A stretch of 11,595 nt of DNA from Nitrosotalea sp. Its GTDB lineage: Archaea; Thermoproteota; Nitrososphaeria; Nitrososphaerales; Nitrosopumilaceae. Within the stretch, counting starts at the first letter, position 1. The number at the start of each line of letters is the position of its first letter. The position numbers and the translations under genes were made by a program. The notes beneath the pieces were generated by a model. The model saw only the letters and a list, made by a program, of their open reading frames with translations. It searched no databases and was not told where the DNA came from. Shown here one piece after another: positions 1 to 6,730 of the stretch. The DNA is taken from positions 1-11,595 of the forward strand of contig JAKEIJ010000094.1 of NCBI GenBank assembly GCA_022545805.1. The letters run 5' to 3'.

Positions 1-816
1 ACAAACCATCACTGCGCCAGAACCAAATTCTTTTTCAGCAGAAGGATGTGTCTTGATCTCTACGTCTCTGTTTATCAGTGGAATTGTTACCTTTTTACCT
101 ATTACGTCTGTATATCGTTCATCTTCTGGATTTACGATAACTGTTTGGCAAGCACATAACAATTCTGGTCTAGTACTTGCAATGATTATTATTTTTTCAG
201 ATTCTCTTACCTTGAATTTCATATGAACTAGTTTGGTAGGAATATCTTCATAGATTATCTCGGCATCTGCTATGGTAGTTCCTGTTACCCAATCATAGTT
301 ATTAGGTCTGTTTGCAAGATAGATCTGTTCTTTTCTCCACATCTCAATGAATGTAGATTGTGTAAGTGTACGATATTTTTCAGAGTCTGTTCTATAATAT
401 TCTGCAAAGTTTCCACTGAGACCAAGACTTTTCATAATTTGAATCATCTCTGCCTCCAAATCGTCTAATGCTGTAGCACAAAGCTTGAGAAATTCTCCCC
501 TTTCTGTCTCATGCATTCTGATTCCATGTTTTTTTTCCGTGTACATTTCTACAGGAAGACCGTTTCTATCAATTCCTATTGGAAATAGGACTTTTTTTCC
601 AAACATTCTTGCAGTTCTTGCAATCATGTCAATCTGGGCATAATGTGATGCTGCACCAATATGCCATGGTCTGCCAGATGGATATGGTGGAGGTGTATCA
701 ATTACAAATACATCTCCCTCTGGTTTGAAATCGTAGATGTGTGATTCTTCCCACTGTTTTAGAATTTGTTTTTCAATCTCAGGATTCCAAGCAGTTTCCT
801 TGATAGTTGGTTCCAT
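1..816 (-). CDS. valS: Valyl-tRNA synthetase, N-terminal 272 codons (runs off the left edge)
   Basis: Class I aminoacyl-tRNA synthetase that charges tRNA-Val in the cytoplasm. The reading frame stays open from the ATG at 816 to position 1, giving residues 1-272; the rest of the Rossmann domain, the KMSKS loop and the anticodon-binding part lie outside. Visible landmarks are the nucleotide-binding segment DTPPPYPSG (residues 40-48), a HIGH-type signature HIGA (52-55) whose fourth residue is Ala, the conserved GIDRNGLPVE segment (81-90), and the start of the editing (CP1) domain with STRPELL (214-220) and a GSGAVMV stretch near 265-271. These match ValRS better than IleRS or LeuRS. The start lies 3 bases after the stop of the pterin-synthase-like gene on the same strand, so the two are probably co-transcribed. 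No separate TATA box is evident. Confidence 0.93.
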   Translation of the reverse strand, partial: MEPTIKETAWNPEIEKQILKQWEESHIYDFKPEGDVFVIDTPPPYPSGRPWHIGAASHYAQIDMIARTARMFGKKVLFPIGIDRNGLPVEMYTEKKHGIRMHETERGEFLKLCATALDDLEAEMIQIMKSLGLSGNFAEYYRTDSEKYRTLTQSTFIEMWRKEQIYLANRPNNYDWVTGTTIADAEIIYEDIPTKLVHMKFKVRESEKIIIIASTRPELLCACQTVIVNPEDERYTDVIGKKVTIPLINRDVEIKTHPSAEKEFGSGAVMVC

Positions 817-819
817 GTC

Positions 820-1641
820 TTAGATCTTTGAGATTTGTGAAATGATATGGGCTCCCTTGTTGTAGCCCTCGTAAATGTAGACTCCTACAGCTTCAATATT
901 TTTTGGCATCTTTGGAACAAGCAGTTTGATTAATTCAGTTGACAAGTTTTCAACAGTTGCCTCTCCCTTCAAAAGATAAGTTGTATGCTTTGGTACTTGG
1001 AGATCAAATCTTCCCTTTGGACCGTCAAACCCTATGCGGTAATGCTCACCATCCTCTTTGATGAGATATCTCTCGTTGATGAAAAATTTATGATCTAAAA
1101 CTGAGATAACCTCTTTGATTATCTTCTTTGCCTCTCCAAAGTCCATCAGTAGGTTATTCTTCATCTCTCCGACCAGTTCTACGGTTACAGACGATGTGTG
1201 TCCGTGCAGAATCGAACATTTTTCTACCAATGGCAATATGTGTGCATAATCAAATGCAAACGAAGGATCCTCCATGAATATAGAGCCTGTCTGTACTTCC
1301 TGGGTCTTGTATAGGATAATATCTTGTAATTCTGATAGTCTTGCTGCAAATTTTGGATGTCCTAATGCGATTATCTTGACATCTGAAATTTCTGCTTTGA
1401 GTTCTTTGTATTTTGCAATGTCTGTTTCTGTATCTATTACTTCAATCAAGCCCTTGTCTGTCTTGAAATCGACATTTACCTTCTTTCCATTTTTTAGAGA
1501 TATGGGATAATCATACTGGTATTCTATTTGTAAAAATTCTAGCATCTGTGCTATCGAGAGCTCGGTTCTACTTTTCAAAAGATTTCCTTTACCGTCAATG
1601 TACTTAAAATCCGAATCTAGAACTGTAGAGCCTGTTGACAT
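820..1641 (-). CDS. 6-pyruvoyl-tetrahydropterin synthase/QueD-fold protein with an extra N-terminal domain
   Basis: A 273-residue protein, about twice the usual length of the family. Residues from about 125 onward are a PTPS/QueD (COG0720) domain: FDYAH (first zinc His, 134), C142-xxx-H146-G-H148 (catalytic Cys and two zinc His), MDFG at 166-169, LDH at 182-184 and EATVENLS near 227-234. Family members convert dihydroneopterin triphosphate to carboxytetrahydropterin (queuosine/archaeosine route) or to pyruvoyl-tetrahydropterin; the CxxxHGH spacing resembles the QueD type, but the substrate is not settled. Residues 1-120 look like a degenerate PD-(D/E)XK nuclease fold: RTELSIAQML, then VDF (D58) and LIEVID (E67), with no Lys after the Glu. 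A TTG at 1659 would add six residues. I prefer the ATG at 1641 because a TATA box centred near 1668 lies about 26 bases upstream of it. valS follows 3 bases downstream. Confidence 0.85.
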   Translation of the reverse strand: MSTGSTVLDSDFKYIDGKGNLLKSRTELSIAQMLEFLQIEYQYDYPISLKNGKKVNVDFKTDKGLIEVIDTETDIAKYKELKAEISDVKIIALGHPKFAARLSELQDIILYKTQEVQTGSIFMEDPSFAFDYAHILPLVEKCSILHGHTSSVTVELVGEMKNNLLMDFGEAKKIIKEVISVLDHKFFINERYLIKEDGEHYRIGFDGPKGRFDLQVPKHTTYLLKGEATVENLSTELIKLLVPKMPKNIEAVGVYIYEGYNKGAHIISQISKI

Positions 1642-1663
1642 TTGAAAAATTCTGCTCAATCCG

Positions 1664-1672
1664 TATATAAAT
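1664..1672 (-). promoter_or_regulatory. TATA box for the pterin-synthase-like gene and valS
   Basis: Read leftward the sequence is ATTTATATA, centred at about 1668. It lies about 26 bp from the ATG at 1641, the usual archaeal TATA-to-start distance for a leaderless mRNA. It sits in the 54-bp gap after the dehydratase gene and supports the shorter start. Confidence 0.55.
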
Positions 1673-1695
1673 TCTGTACAGGTGTTATGGTAATA

Positions 1696-1974
1696 CTATT
1701 TCAATGAGTTTAGAGTTCTTGCAAGGGATACATCGTTCTGTGTTATGCCTCCTGCGTCATGAGTCACCAAGTCTATTGCAATCTTGTTGTATACATTGAA
1801 CCATTCCGGATGGTGATTCATCTTTTCTATGTGCATTGCAGCTTTGCACATAAAACCAAAAGCTCCGATAAAATCATCAAATACAAAGTCTTTGTGCAGT
1901 TTTCCATTTACTACGCTCCATCCTTGCAATCCTTGCAATTCTGCTTTGATCTGCTCTTCTGATAACTTGTACAT
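1696..1974 (-). CDS. Pterin-4a-carbinolamine dehydratase family protein (PCD/DCoH)
   Basis: A 92-residue protein of normal full length for the PCD family, which dehydrates 4a-hydroxytetrahydropterins and so recycles the reduced pterin cofactor. The family signature is clear: [16 protein letters not shown] (48-63, catalytic His54/His55) followed by THDAGGIT (71-78, His72). The gene starts with ATG, and a TATA-like element centred at about 2000 lies 26 bp upstream. Its neighbour downstream on the same strand is the PTPS/QueD-fold gene, 54 bp away with its own TATA box. This suggests linked pterin functions but not necessarily one transcript. No aromatic amino acid hydroxylase, the classical partner of PCD, is visible in the window, so the substrate here is open; PCD-like proteins have also been linked to molybdopterin cofactor metabolism. 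Confidence 0.9.
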   Translation of the reverse strand: MYKLSEEQIKAELQGLQGWSVVNGKLHKDFVFDDFIGAFGFMCKAAMHIEKMNHHPEWFNVYNKIAIDLVTHDAGGITQNDVSLARTLNSLK

Positions 1975-1995
1975 TCTCTTACTTATACAGAATCC

Positions 1996-2004
1996 TATAT
2001 TTAA
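1996..2004. promoter_or_regulatory. Single TATA element shared by two divergent genes
   Basis: The 55-bp gap between the divergent ATGs at 1974 (leftward) and 2030 (rightward) contains one good TATA-like run, TATATTTAA, which reads TTAAATATA on the other strand. Its centre (2000) is 26 bp from the leftward ATG and 30 bp from the rightward ATG. Both distances suit leaderless or near-leaderless transcripts, so one box may serve both genes. Confidence 0.5.
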
Positions 2005-2029
2005 CTCTCAAAGCGAGTCTAATGTAAAA

Positions 2030-2818
2030 ATGGTAACTACAATATCCGAACTTGAAAAGGAATTACATACACAAATGGTTCAGGCTATTGAACGAGTAAA
2101 AGATTCCAAGAAGATGGGTGTATCATTTTCTGGTGGAGTTGATAGCTGCCTTTTGGCAAAAATTTGCCAAGATCTAGGTTATGATGTATTACTTCTTACA
2201 ATGGGTTTTGAGGATTCTCATGATGTTGAGTTTGCGACAAAAATGGCAAAAGTTCTTGGTATGAATCATGTAGTGGAAATAATCTCCGAGAAAACATTTT
2301 CAGATGTAGCAAGAATGATCTGGGATGCAATCAATGTAGATAATTTATCCTGGAATGAAAACTGTATTGCATTTTATTATGTGGCAAAACTTGCAAAAAC
2401 ACACAAGATTGCCCAGGTGATTACTGCAAATGGTATAGATGAGCTCTTCTGCGGGTATAACGCTTACAGGGATTTCATCTCTGAAGGAAATGATGTAGTT
2501 CTTGAGATGATGAAAGGCAAACTAGACAATGAAACCAGAATGATGAATGCCGTGAATCAAATTACATCTGAGTTTGGAGTCAGAATAGTACAACCATTCT
2601 TATCTGAAAAGTTTGTAGAATTTGCAAAAAACATTCCATTGGAATACAAAATAAAAGACAAGGATGATCTTGTTAGAAAACACATTGTTAGAAAACTTGC
2701 AATATCAATTGGAGTTCCAGAAGAGTCTGCTCTAAAGCTCAAAAAAGCAATGCAATATGGTTCTCTGATTCACAAAAATCTATTAAAAGTCAAGAAAACT
2801 TGGAACATGAATTTCTGA
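2030..2818 (+). CDS. Asparagine-synthetase-like ATP pyrophosphatase (synthetase domain only)
   Basis: A 262-residue protein resembling only the C-terminal, ATP-using half of asparagine synthetase B; the N-terminal glutamine amidotransferase domain is absent. The PP-loop SGGVDS (34-39) binds ATP pyrophosphate. GIDELFCGY (135-143) matches the second conserved AsnB block (usually GADELFGGY), and LKKAMQYGS (237-245) matches the late Lys-containing active-site block. Proteins of this type would adenylate a carboxylate and use free ammonia or a separate amidase; the substrate cannot be read from the sequence. The frame is open back to 1829, but that extension overlaps the opposite dehydratase gene. 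The ATG at 2030 is better placed relative to the TATA element near 2000. The 3' end overlaps purB, on the opposite strand, by 29 bp. Confidence 0.85.
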   Translation: MVTTISELEKELHTQMVQAIERVKDSKKMGVSFSGGVDSCLLAKICQDLGYDVLLLTMGFEDSHDVEFATKMAKVLGMNHVVEIISEKTFSDVARMIWDAINVDNLSWNENCIAFYYVAKLAKTHKIAQVITANGIDELFCGYNAYRDFISEGNDVVLEMMKGKLDNETRMMNAVNQITSEFGVRIVQPFLSEKFVEFAKNIPLEYKIKDKDDLVRKHIVRKLAISIGVPEESALKLKKAMQYGSLIHKNLLKVKKTWNMNF

Positions 2819-4151
2819 CTTTGTTTGATACGTTCTTGATAATATCCAGTGATGCACCTAGGTGGTTTTCTGGAACAAAGATTCTGTCTATTTCTTTATC
2901 AGTCAAATGCGATGAGAATGCCTTGTCATTTCTTACTACATCTCTAAAGTCGGTCTCGTCCTCTGAAGATGCAAATGCTACTCGTTGTATGTCTCGATAT
3001 GCCTCAAATCTTGGGACCCCTTTCTGTATTAATGCATCAAGAACAAATTCTGCAAATATTTGACCTCTTGTGATTTCAAGATTCTTTCGTATTCTCTCCT
3101 CGTTTACAAATAGAGATTTGATGATTCTTGTCATGGTCTCAAGCATTTCATCAAGCAAGATTGCGCTAGTGGGAAGGATGAATCTCTCATTTGCGGAGTT
3201 TGTCAAGTCTCTCTCATGCCACAAAGGAATGTTCTCAAATGCCACTGATATCTGACTACGCAACAATTTTGAAAGCGATGCTACACGCTCACTTTTCACA
3301 GGATTTCTCTTTACTGGAACTGCACTACTTCCCATTTGTCCTTTCTTGAAAGATTCTGCAACCTCTGCTATCTCCGTTCTCTGAAGGTTACGAATCTCTA
3401 CTGCCATTTTTTCAAGTGTAGACCCTATCAATGCCATGTCGAAAATAAATTCTGCATATCTTTCACGTGCAACTATCTGAGTAGTGACATCTGCGGGATA
3501 CAGCTCTAGCTTCTTTGCCACTCTTCTTTGTACCTCCAAAGCTTTTACACCCATAAGAGAGCCTGTTCCAACAACACCAAGTGTTTTGCAGATAAGAGCT
3601 CTTTTCTTTAGTTCCTCGATTCTTTCAACATGACTTGACATTTCAAGTGCCCAGTTTGCAAACTTTAGACCAAATGAAATGATGCTTGCATGCTGACCGT
3701 GAGTTCTGCCAACTGCTGGTAATTTCTTGTACTTGACTGCTTGATCTGCTAAAATGATAGCTAATCTTGCAACCTTTGGTCTTATGATTCGTAAAGTATC
3801 GCGAATCTGTAATGAATTACTTGTATCTACTAGATCATTGCTAGTTAAACCATAGTGTATCCAAGGTTTTGCAGTTGGTTTGCAAATCTCGCTTAGAGCT
3901 TCTACCAAAGCTGCTGTATCGTGATCACTTTTTGCTTCTAATTGTTTTACTCTCTTTACTGAAATTTTGCCAGACTTTGCCATCTTTGATATGTTCAAGG
4001 CTGCATCCTTTGGAATCATGTTTATCTCTGATTGAGACAAGGCAACTGCCGCCTCTATGTCTAGTTGGTATGTTATCTTTTTTTGATCATCAAAAATCTC
4101 TTTCATCTCTGTAGTACCATAGCGGCCTCCATCGATTGGAAGAATTGCCAT
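2790..4151 (-). CDS. purB: Adenylosuccinate lyase
   Basis: A 453-residue member of the fumarase/aspartase superfamily. PurB cleaves SAICAR to AICAR and adenylosuccinate to AMP, both releasing fumarate, in purine synthesis. Landmarks in order are SDHDTAA (76-82, conserved His77), GLTSNDLVDT (101-110), GRTHGQHAS (148-156, general acid/base His151) and the flexible signature loop GQMGSSAVPVKRNP (271-284) with the catalytic Ser. The loop has Val where many members have Met (GSSxMPxKxNP), a mild variation. Length is typical. The ATG at 4151 lies 26 bp from a leftward TATA box centred at 4178, which fits a leaderless transcript. The 3' end overlaps the convergent asparagine-synthetase-like gene by 29 bp. 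No other purine genes are nearby. Confidence 0.95.
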   Translation of the reverse strand: MAILPIDGGRYGTTEMKEIFDDQKKITYQLDIEAAVALSQSEINMIPKDAALNISKMAKSGKISVKRVKQLEAKSDHDTAALVEALSEICKPTAKPWIHYGLTSNDLVDTSNSLQIRDTLRIIRPKVARLAIILADQAVKYKKLPAVGRTHGQHASIISFGLKFANWALEMSSHVERIEELKKRALICKTLGVVGTGSLMGVKALEVQRRVAKKLELYPADVTTQIVARERYAEFIFDMALIGSTLEKMAVEIRNLQRTEIAEVAESFKKGQMGSSAVPVKRNPVKSERVASLSKLLRSQISVAFENIPLWHERDLTNSANERFILPTSAILLDEMLETMTRIIKSLFVNEERIRKNLEITRGQIFAEFVLDALIQKGVPRFEAYRDIQRVAFASSEDETDFRDVVRNDKAFSSHLTDKEIDRIFVPENHLGASLDIIKNVSNKVRNSCSKFS

Positions 4152-4173
4152 ATCCTGGATCAGTTGATCTAGG

Positions 4174-4182
4174 AAAATAAAT
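4174..4182 (-). promoter_or_regulatory. TATA box for purB
   Basis: Read leftward the sequence is ATTTATTTT, centred at 4178 and about 26 bp from the purB ATG at 4151, as expected for a leaderless archaeal promoter. Confidence 0.5.
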
Positions 4183-4216
4183 CTACTTGTATGAATTTGG
4201 ATGTAAATCGACAGTT

Positions 4217-4226
4217 TTTTCTATAC
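4217..4226 (+). promoter_or_regulatory. TATA-like box for the 43-codon gene
   Basis: TTTTCTATAC is centred at about 4221.5, 26 bp before the ATG at 4247. It is weaker than the other boxes in the window but has the same spacing. Confidence 0.35.
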
Positions 4227-4246
4227 TTGGTGGATAGAACAAATCT

Positions 4247-4378
4247 ATGATCTCCGACAAGAAATTAGACAAAAGCCTAGAAAACAAAGTTTCTGATGAT
4301 CAACTTGATGATATCGTCTTACTTGATGGTAAAGCATTACATGATCTGTATCGGCATACTGCCAAACTGATCAAGTGA
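4247..4378 (+). CDS. Small acidic/basic protein of 43 aa, unrecognised
   Basis: An ATG-initiated frame of 43 codons ending in TGA. The translation begins MISDKKLDKSLENK and continues with a DDQLDDIVLLDG segment and LYRHTAKLIK at the end. It is hydrophilic, rich in Lys, Asp and Leu, likely helical, and has no Cys, signal peptide or membrane segment. I recognise no family. Support comes from the good start and stop, a TATA-like box 26 bp upstream, and a position that fills an otherwise empty 289-bp gap between divergent purB and rtcB. The short length means chance cannot be excluded. rtcB starts 62 bp downstream on the same strand with a TATA box of its own. Confidence 0.45.
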   Translation: MISDKKLDKSLENKVSDDQLDDIVLLDGKALHDLYRHTAKLIK

Positions 4379-4401
4379 TTAGTCAAAATCACATACTCAT
4401 G

Positions 4402-4409
4402 ATTTAAAT
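4402..4409 (+). promoter_or_regulatory. TATA box for rtcB
   Basis: The palindromic ATTTAAAT is centred at 4405.5, 35 bp before the rtcB ATG. With the usual 26-bp spacing transcription would begin near 4432, leaving a leader of about nine bases. Confidence 0.45.
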
Positions 4410-4440
4410 TGTGTAGAAATACCTTTTTTCGCAGAAAGCA

Positions 4441-5892
4441 ATGTCATCACTAATTCCAAAGAAAATCCGTGAGATGGAGTATCGCATTGAAGCTGATCCA
4501 TCAAAGGGTATGAAAGTTCCAGTGACAATTTATGCTGATGAAAAATTATTACAAAAAATGCTTACAGATAGGACAATCCAGCAAGCAGTAAATGTATCAA
4601 CCATACCTGGAGTACTAAAACACGTTGTGGTTCTTCCAGATGGCCACGAGGGTTATGGATTTCCAGTTGGGGGAGTAGCTGCAATGGATGCAGAGGAAGG
4701 AATGATAAGTCCGGGAGGTGTAGGTTATGATATCAACTGTGGTGTAAGACTAATCAAGACAAATCTTACAGAAAATGATGTCAGACCAAGACTAAGAGAT
4801 CTTGTTACGGAATTATTCACATCTATTCCATCTGGAGTAGGGTCCAAGGGTGCTGTAAAATTATCCTCATCTGATCTTGATGAAGTACTTGTAAGAGGAG
4901 TCCAATGGGCAGTTGATCATGGTTATGGTTCAAAGGATGATGCTGACGTATGTGAAGAAAATGGACAAATAAAAAATGCTGATCCTGGAAAGATATCTCC
5001 TACTGCACGAAAACGAGGTGCACCTCAACTAGGAAGCCTTGGTTCTGGAAATCATTTTCTTGAGGTACAACGTGTTGAGCAGATCCATGACAAAGAAGCT
5101 GCTAAAAAGATGGGGATCTTCAATGAGGGACAAATTACAGTATTGATTCATTGTGGTTCAAGAGGTTTTGGACATCAAGTGTGTAGTGATTATCTAAGAG
5201 TATCAGAGCAGGCGCTTTCAAAATATAAAATAAATCTAGTGGACCGAGAACTTGCATGTGTTCCAAATTCTTCAGAAGAAGGAGAATCATATCGAAAAGC
5301 AATGTTTGCTGCACTAAATTATGCATGGAGTAACAGACAGATGATCACACACTGGACAAGAAAGGCATTTGAAAGAGTTTTCAAACAAACAGAATCTGAT
5401 CTTGACATGAAACTGATCTATGATGTTGCTCATAATATTGCCAAAGTCGAAAAACACAAAATTGATGGTGAACTACGATCCGTTGTAGTTCATAGAAAGG
5501 GTGCAACACGGGCATTCCCACAAGGAAGAGAAGAAGTACCACGAAAATATCGCGACATTGGTCAGCCAGTCTTCATACCTGGTTCTATGGGTACTGGTAG
5601 CTGGATCTTACTTGGAAAACCAGGCTCTATGGATTTGAGCTTTGGTTCTACTGCTCATGGTGCTGGTAGAATGATGTCAAGATCTGCTGCAAGAAGAAAT
5701 TTCACAGAAGGTCAAGTACAAAAATCATTAGGGGATAAAGGAATTTTCATAAAAGCTCTCACACGAGAAGGCGTGGTAGAAGAAACGCCTGAAGCATACA
5801 AGGATGTTGATGCTGTGGCAAATGTATCTCATGAACTTGGAATCGCTACAAAAGTAGCCAAGCTTGTTCCAATTGGGGTAATCAAGGGTTGA
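4441..5892 (+). CDS. rtcB: RNA-splicing ligase RtcB (3'-phosphate/5'-OH RNA ligase)
   Basis: A 483-residue full-length RtcB, the GTP- and Mn-dependent ligase that joins tRNA exon halves after intron removal in archaea and can repair broken RNA. All expected metal and catalytic residues are visible: DINC (97-100; Asp97 and Cys100), GNHF (His205), HCGSRG (His237), DVAHNIA (His331) and AHGAGR (His406, the residue that is guanylylated in characterised RtcB proteins). The N-terminal LPDGHEGYGFPVGGVAA block (65-81) is also typical. No intein interrupts the gene, unlike some Pyrococcus rtcB genes. The last codons overlap a downstream gene in TTGA, suggesting translational coupling. An archease partner gene is not seen in this window. 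Confidence 0.97.
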   Translation: MSSLIPKKIREMEYRIEADPSKGMKVPVTIYADEKLLQKMLTDRTIQQAVNVSTIPGVLKHVVVLPDGHEGYGFPVGGVAAMDAEEGMISPGGVGYDINCGVRLIKTNLTENDVRPRLRDLVTELFTSIPSGVGSKGAVKLSSSDLDEVLVRGVQWAVDHGYGSKDDADVCEENGQIKNADPGKISPTARKRGAPQLGSLGSGNHFLEVQRVEQIHDKEAAKKMGIFNEGQITVLIHCGSRGFGHQVCSDYLRVSEQALSKYKINLVDRELACVPNSSEEGESYRKAMFAALNYAWSNRQMITHWTRKAFERVFKQTESDLDMKLIYDVAHNIAKVEKHKIDGELRSVVVHRKGATRAFPQGREEVPRKYRDIGQPVFIPGSMGTGSWILLGKPGSMDLSFGSTAHGAGRMMSRSAARRNFTEGQVQKSLGDKGIFIKALTREGVVEETPEAYKDVDAVANVSHELGIATKVAKLVPIGVIKG

Positions 5893-6329
5893 CTGAGGAA
5901 GACAAAGAGCTAGAACTTCTCAAGGCAAAAAGGATGCTTGAGATGCAAAAAAATATCTCACAAAGGCAGAGAGTTGATGAAAAACCGCAACCTCTGACCC
6001 AAAAGGTCTCTCCTAGAGACATTGTTCTCAAACAACTTGGATATAGGGGAGAAGAAGTGCTTCAGAATGCAGAATCCCAGTTTCCAAATGAGACCAAGGT
6101 TGTAATAGAAAAACTTGCAGAGCTTATCCAAGGTGGAGAGGTTACTGAAGTTATTGATGGGGGAAAATTATTGACATTGTTTAGATCTGTCGGAATTCAT
6201 GTAAGGATACAAACTACCATAAATGTTGAACAAGACGGAAAGATGGTATCTTGGTCTGACAAGCTAAAAGGTGAAGCAAAATCAATATCAGAGCCTGAAT
6301 CTTCTGATGATTCCAGTGGAATTGTTTGA
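5889..6329 (+). CDS. PDCD5/TFAR19-like DNA-binding protein (tentative)
   Basis: A 146-residue protein with a TTG start that overlaps the rtcB stop in TTGA, so it is almost certainly co-expressed with rtcB. The N-terminal helix EEDKELELLKAKRMLEMQ (3-20) resembles the start of archaeal PDCD5-family proteins (roughly acidic residues, then ExxRxKRxxELQ). The middle, about residues 41-100, holds an Arg-Asp start, an IEKLAELIQGGEV segment (73-85) and a KLLTLFRSVG block (93-102), which fits the three-helix PDCD5 core. The remainder (about 103-146) extends past the usual end, with a beta-like IHVRIQTTINVEQDGK stretch and an acidic Ser-rich tail. Archaeal PDCD5 proteins bind double-stranded DNA in vitro, but their role is unclear. 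The match is by pattern only; the alternative is a thaumarchaeal protein of unknown function. Confidence 0.6.
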   Translation: MTEEDKELELLKAKRMLEMQKNISQRQRVDEKPQPLTQKVSPRDIVLKQLGYRGEEVLQNAESQFPNETKVVIEKLAELIQGGEVTEVIDGGKLLTLFRSVGIHVRIQTTINVEQDGKMVSWSDKLKGEAKSISEPESSDDSSGIV

Positions 6330-6372
6330 CATTATAGAACACAAACAATTTCTGATATTTTACTCTAGTAAG

Positions 6373-6380
6373 TTTATTAT
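6373..6380 (+). promoter_or_regulatory. TATA-like box for the 107-aa gene
   Basis: TTTATTAT is centred at 6376.5, 30 bp before the ATG at 6407. It favours that start over the GTG at 6383, which would almost touch the box. Confidence 0.4.
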
Positions 6381-6406
6381 TTGTGCATCATGTTGGATGG
6401 TTGTTT

Positions 6407-6730
6407 ATGCACGGTAGAGCTACTATACTTGAAATTGCAACAACCAGATATGAAATTGACAGAGAGATTGTTGTAACTGCCATGGATGAATTACAATCTC
6501 TTTGTGACATCAAGGAAGGTTTTCTGGTAAGTAATCCAATGGAGAGATTCGGATGGGCATTTTTCAAAGTATTGATAAAAATAGAATTACTTTCTGGGAT
6601 GGAACTAAAACTAGGAGATCAAATTGCAAAAACCAAGGGAAAAAAAATTGAACAAAAATTTGTCACTTTCATGACAAATTTCTTTGAAAGCAAAAATGCT
6701 AAAGTAAAAGTTAAACTGGTAGATGCTTAG
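6407..6730 (+). CDS. Uncharacterised 107-aa protein
   Basis: I do not recognise a family. The protein starts [20 protein letters not shown] and looks mixed alpha/beta, with a single Cys (33), a hydrophobic, aromatic central part ([16 protein letters not shown], 47-62) and a basic C-terminal third rich in Lys. It has no clear signal peptide or catalytic motif. The frame is open back to a GTG at 6383, which would add eight residues. The ATG at 6407 is preferred because a TATA-like box lies 30 bp upstream. It follows the PDCD5-like gene after a 77-bp gap, so it is probably transcribed separately. Its stop codon overlaps the convergent rps11 stop by 4 bp. Confidence 0.7.
   Translation: MHGRATILEIATTRYEIDREIVVTAMDELQSLCDIKEGFLVSNPMERFGWAFFKVLIKIELLSGMELKLGDQIAKTKGKKIEQKFVTFMTNFFESKNAKVKVKLVDA

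Noticed and set aside
1642..1659. TTG start at 1659 for the pterin-synthase-like gene
   Set aside because: The ATG at 1641 lies at the expected distance from the TATA box centred at 1668; the TTG would lie only about 9 bp from that box.
1829..2029. 67-codon N-terminal extension of the asparagine-synthetase-like gene
   Set aside because: It overlaps the dehydratase gene on the other strand, reads as low-quality protein (Pro, Cys, Ser-rich) and crosses the TATA element near 2000; the ATG at 2030 fits better.
4441..5892. Intein within rtcB
   Set aside because: The protein is 483 residues long and all conserved blocks are contiguous, so no intein is present.
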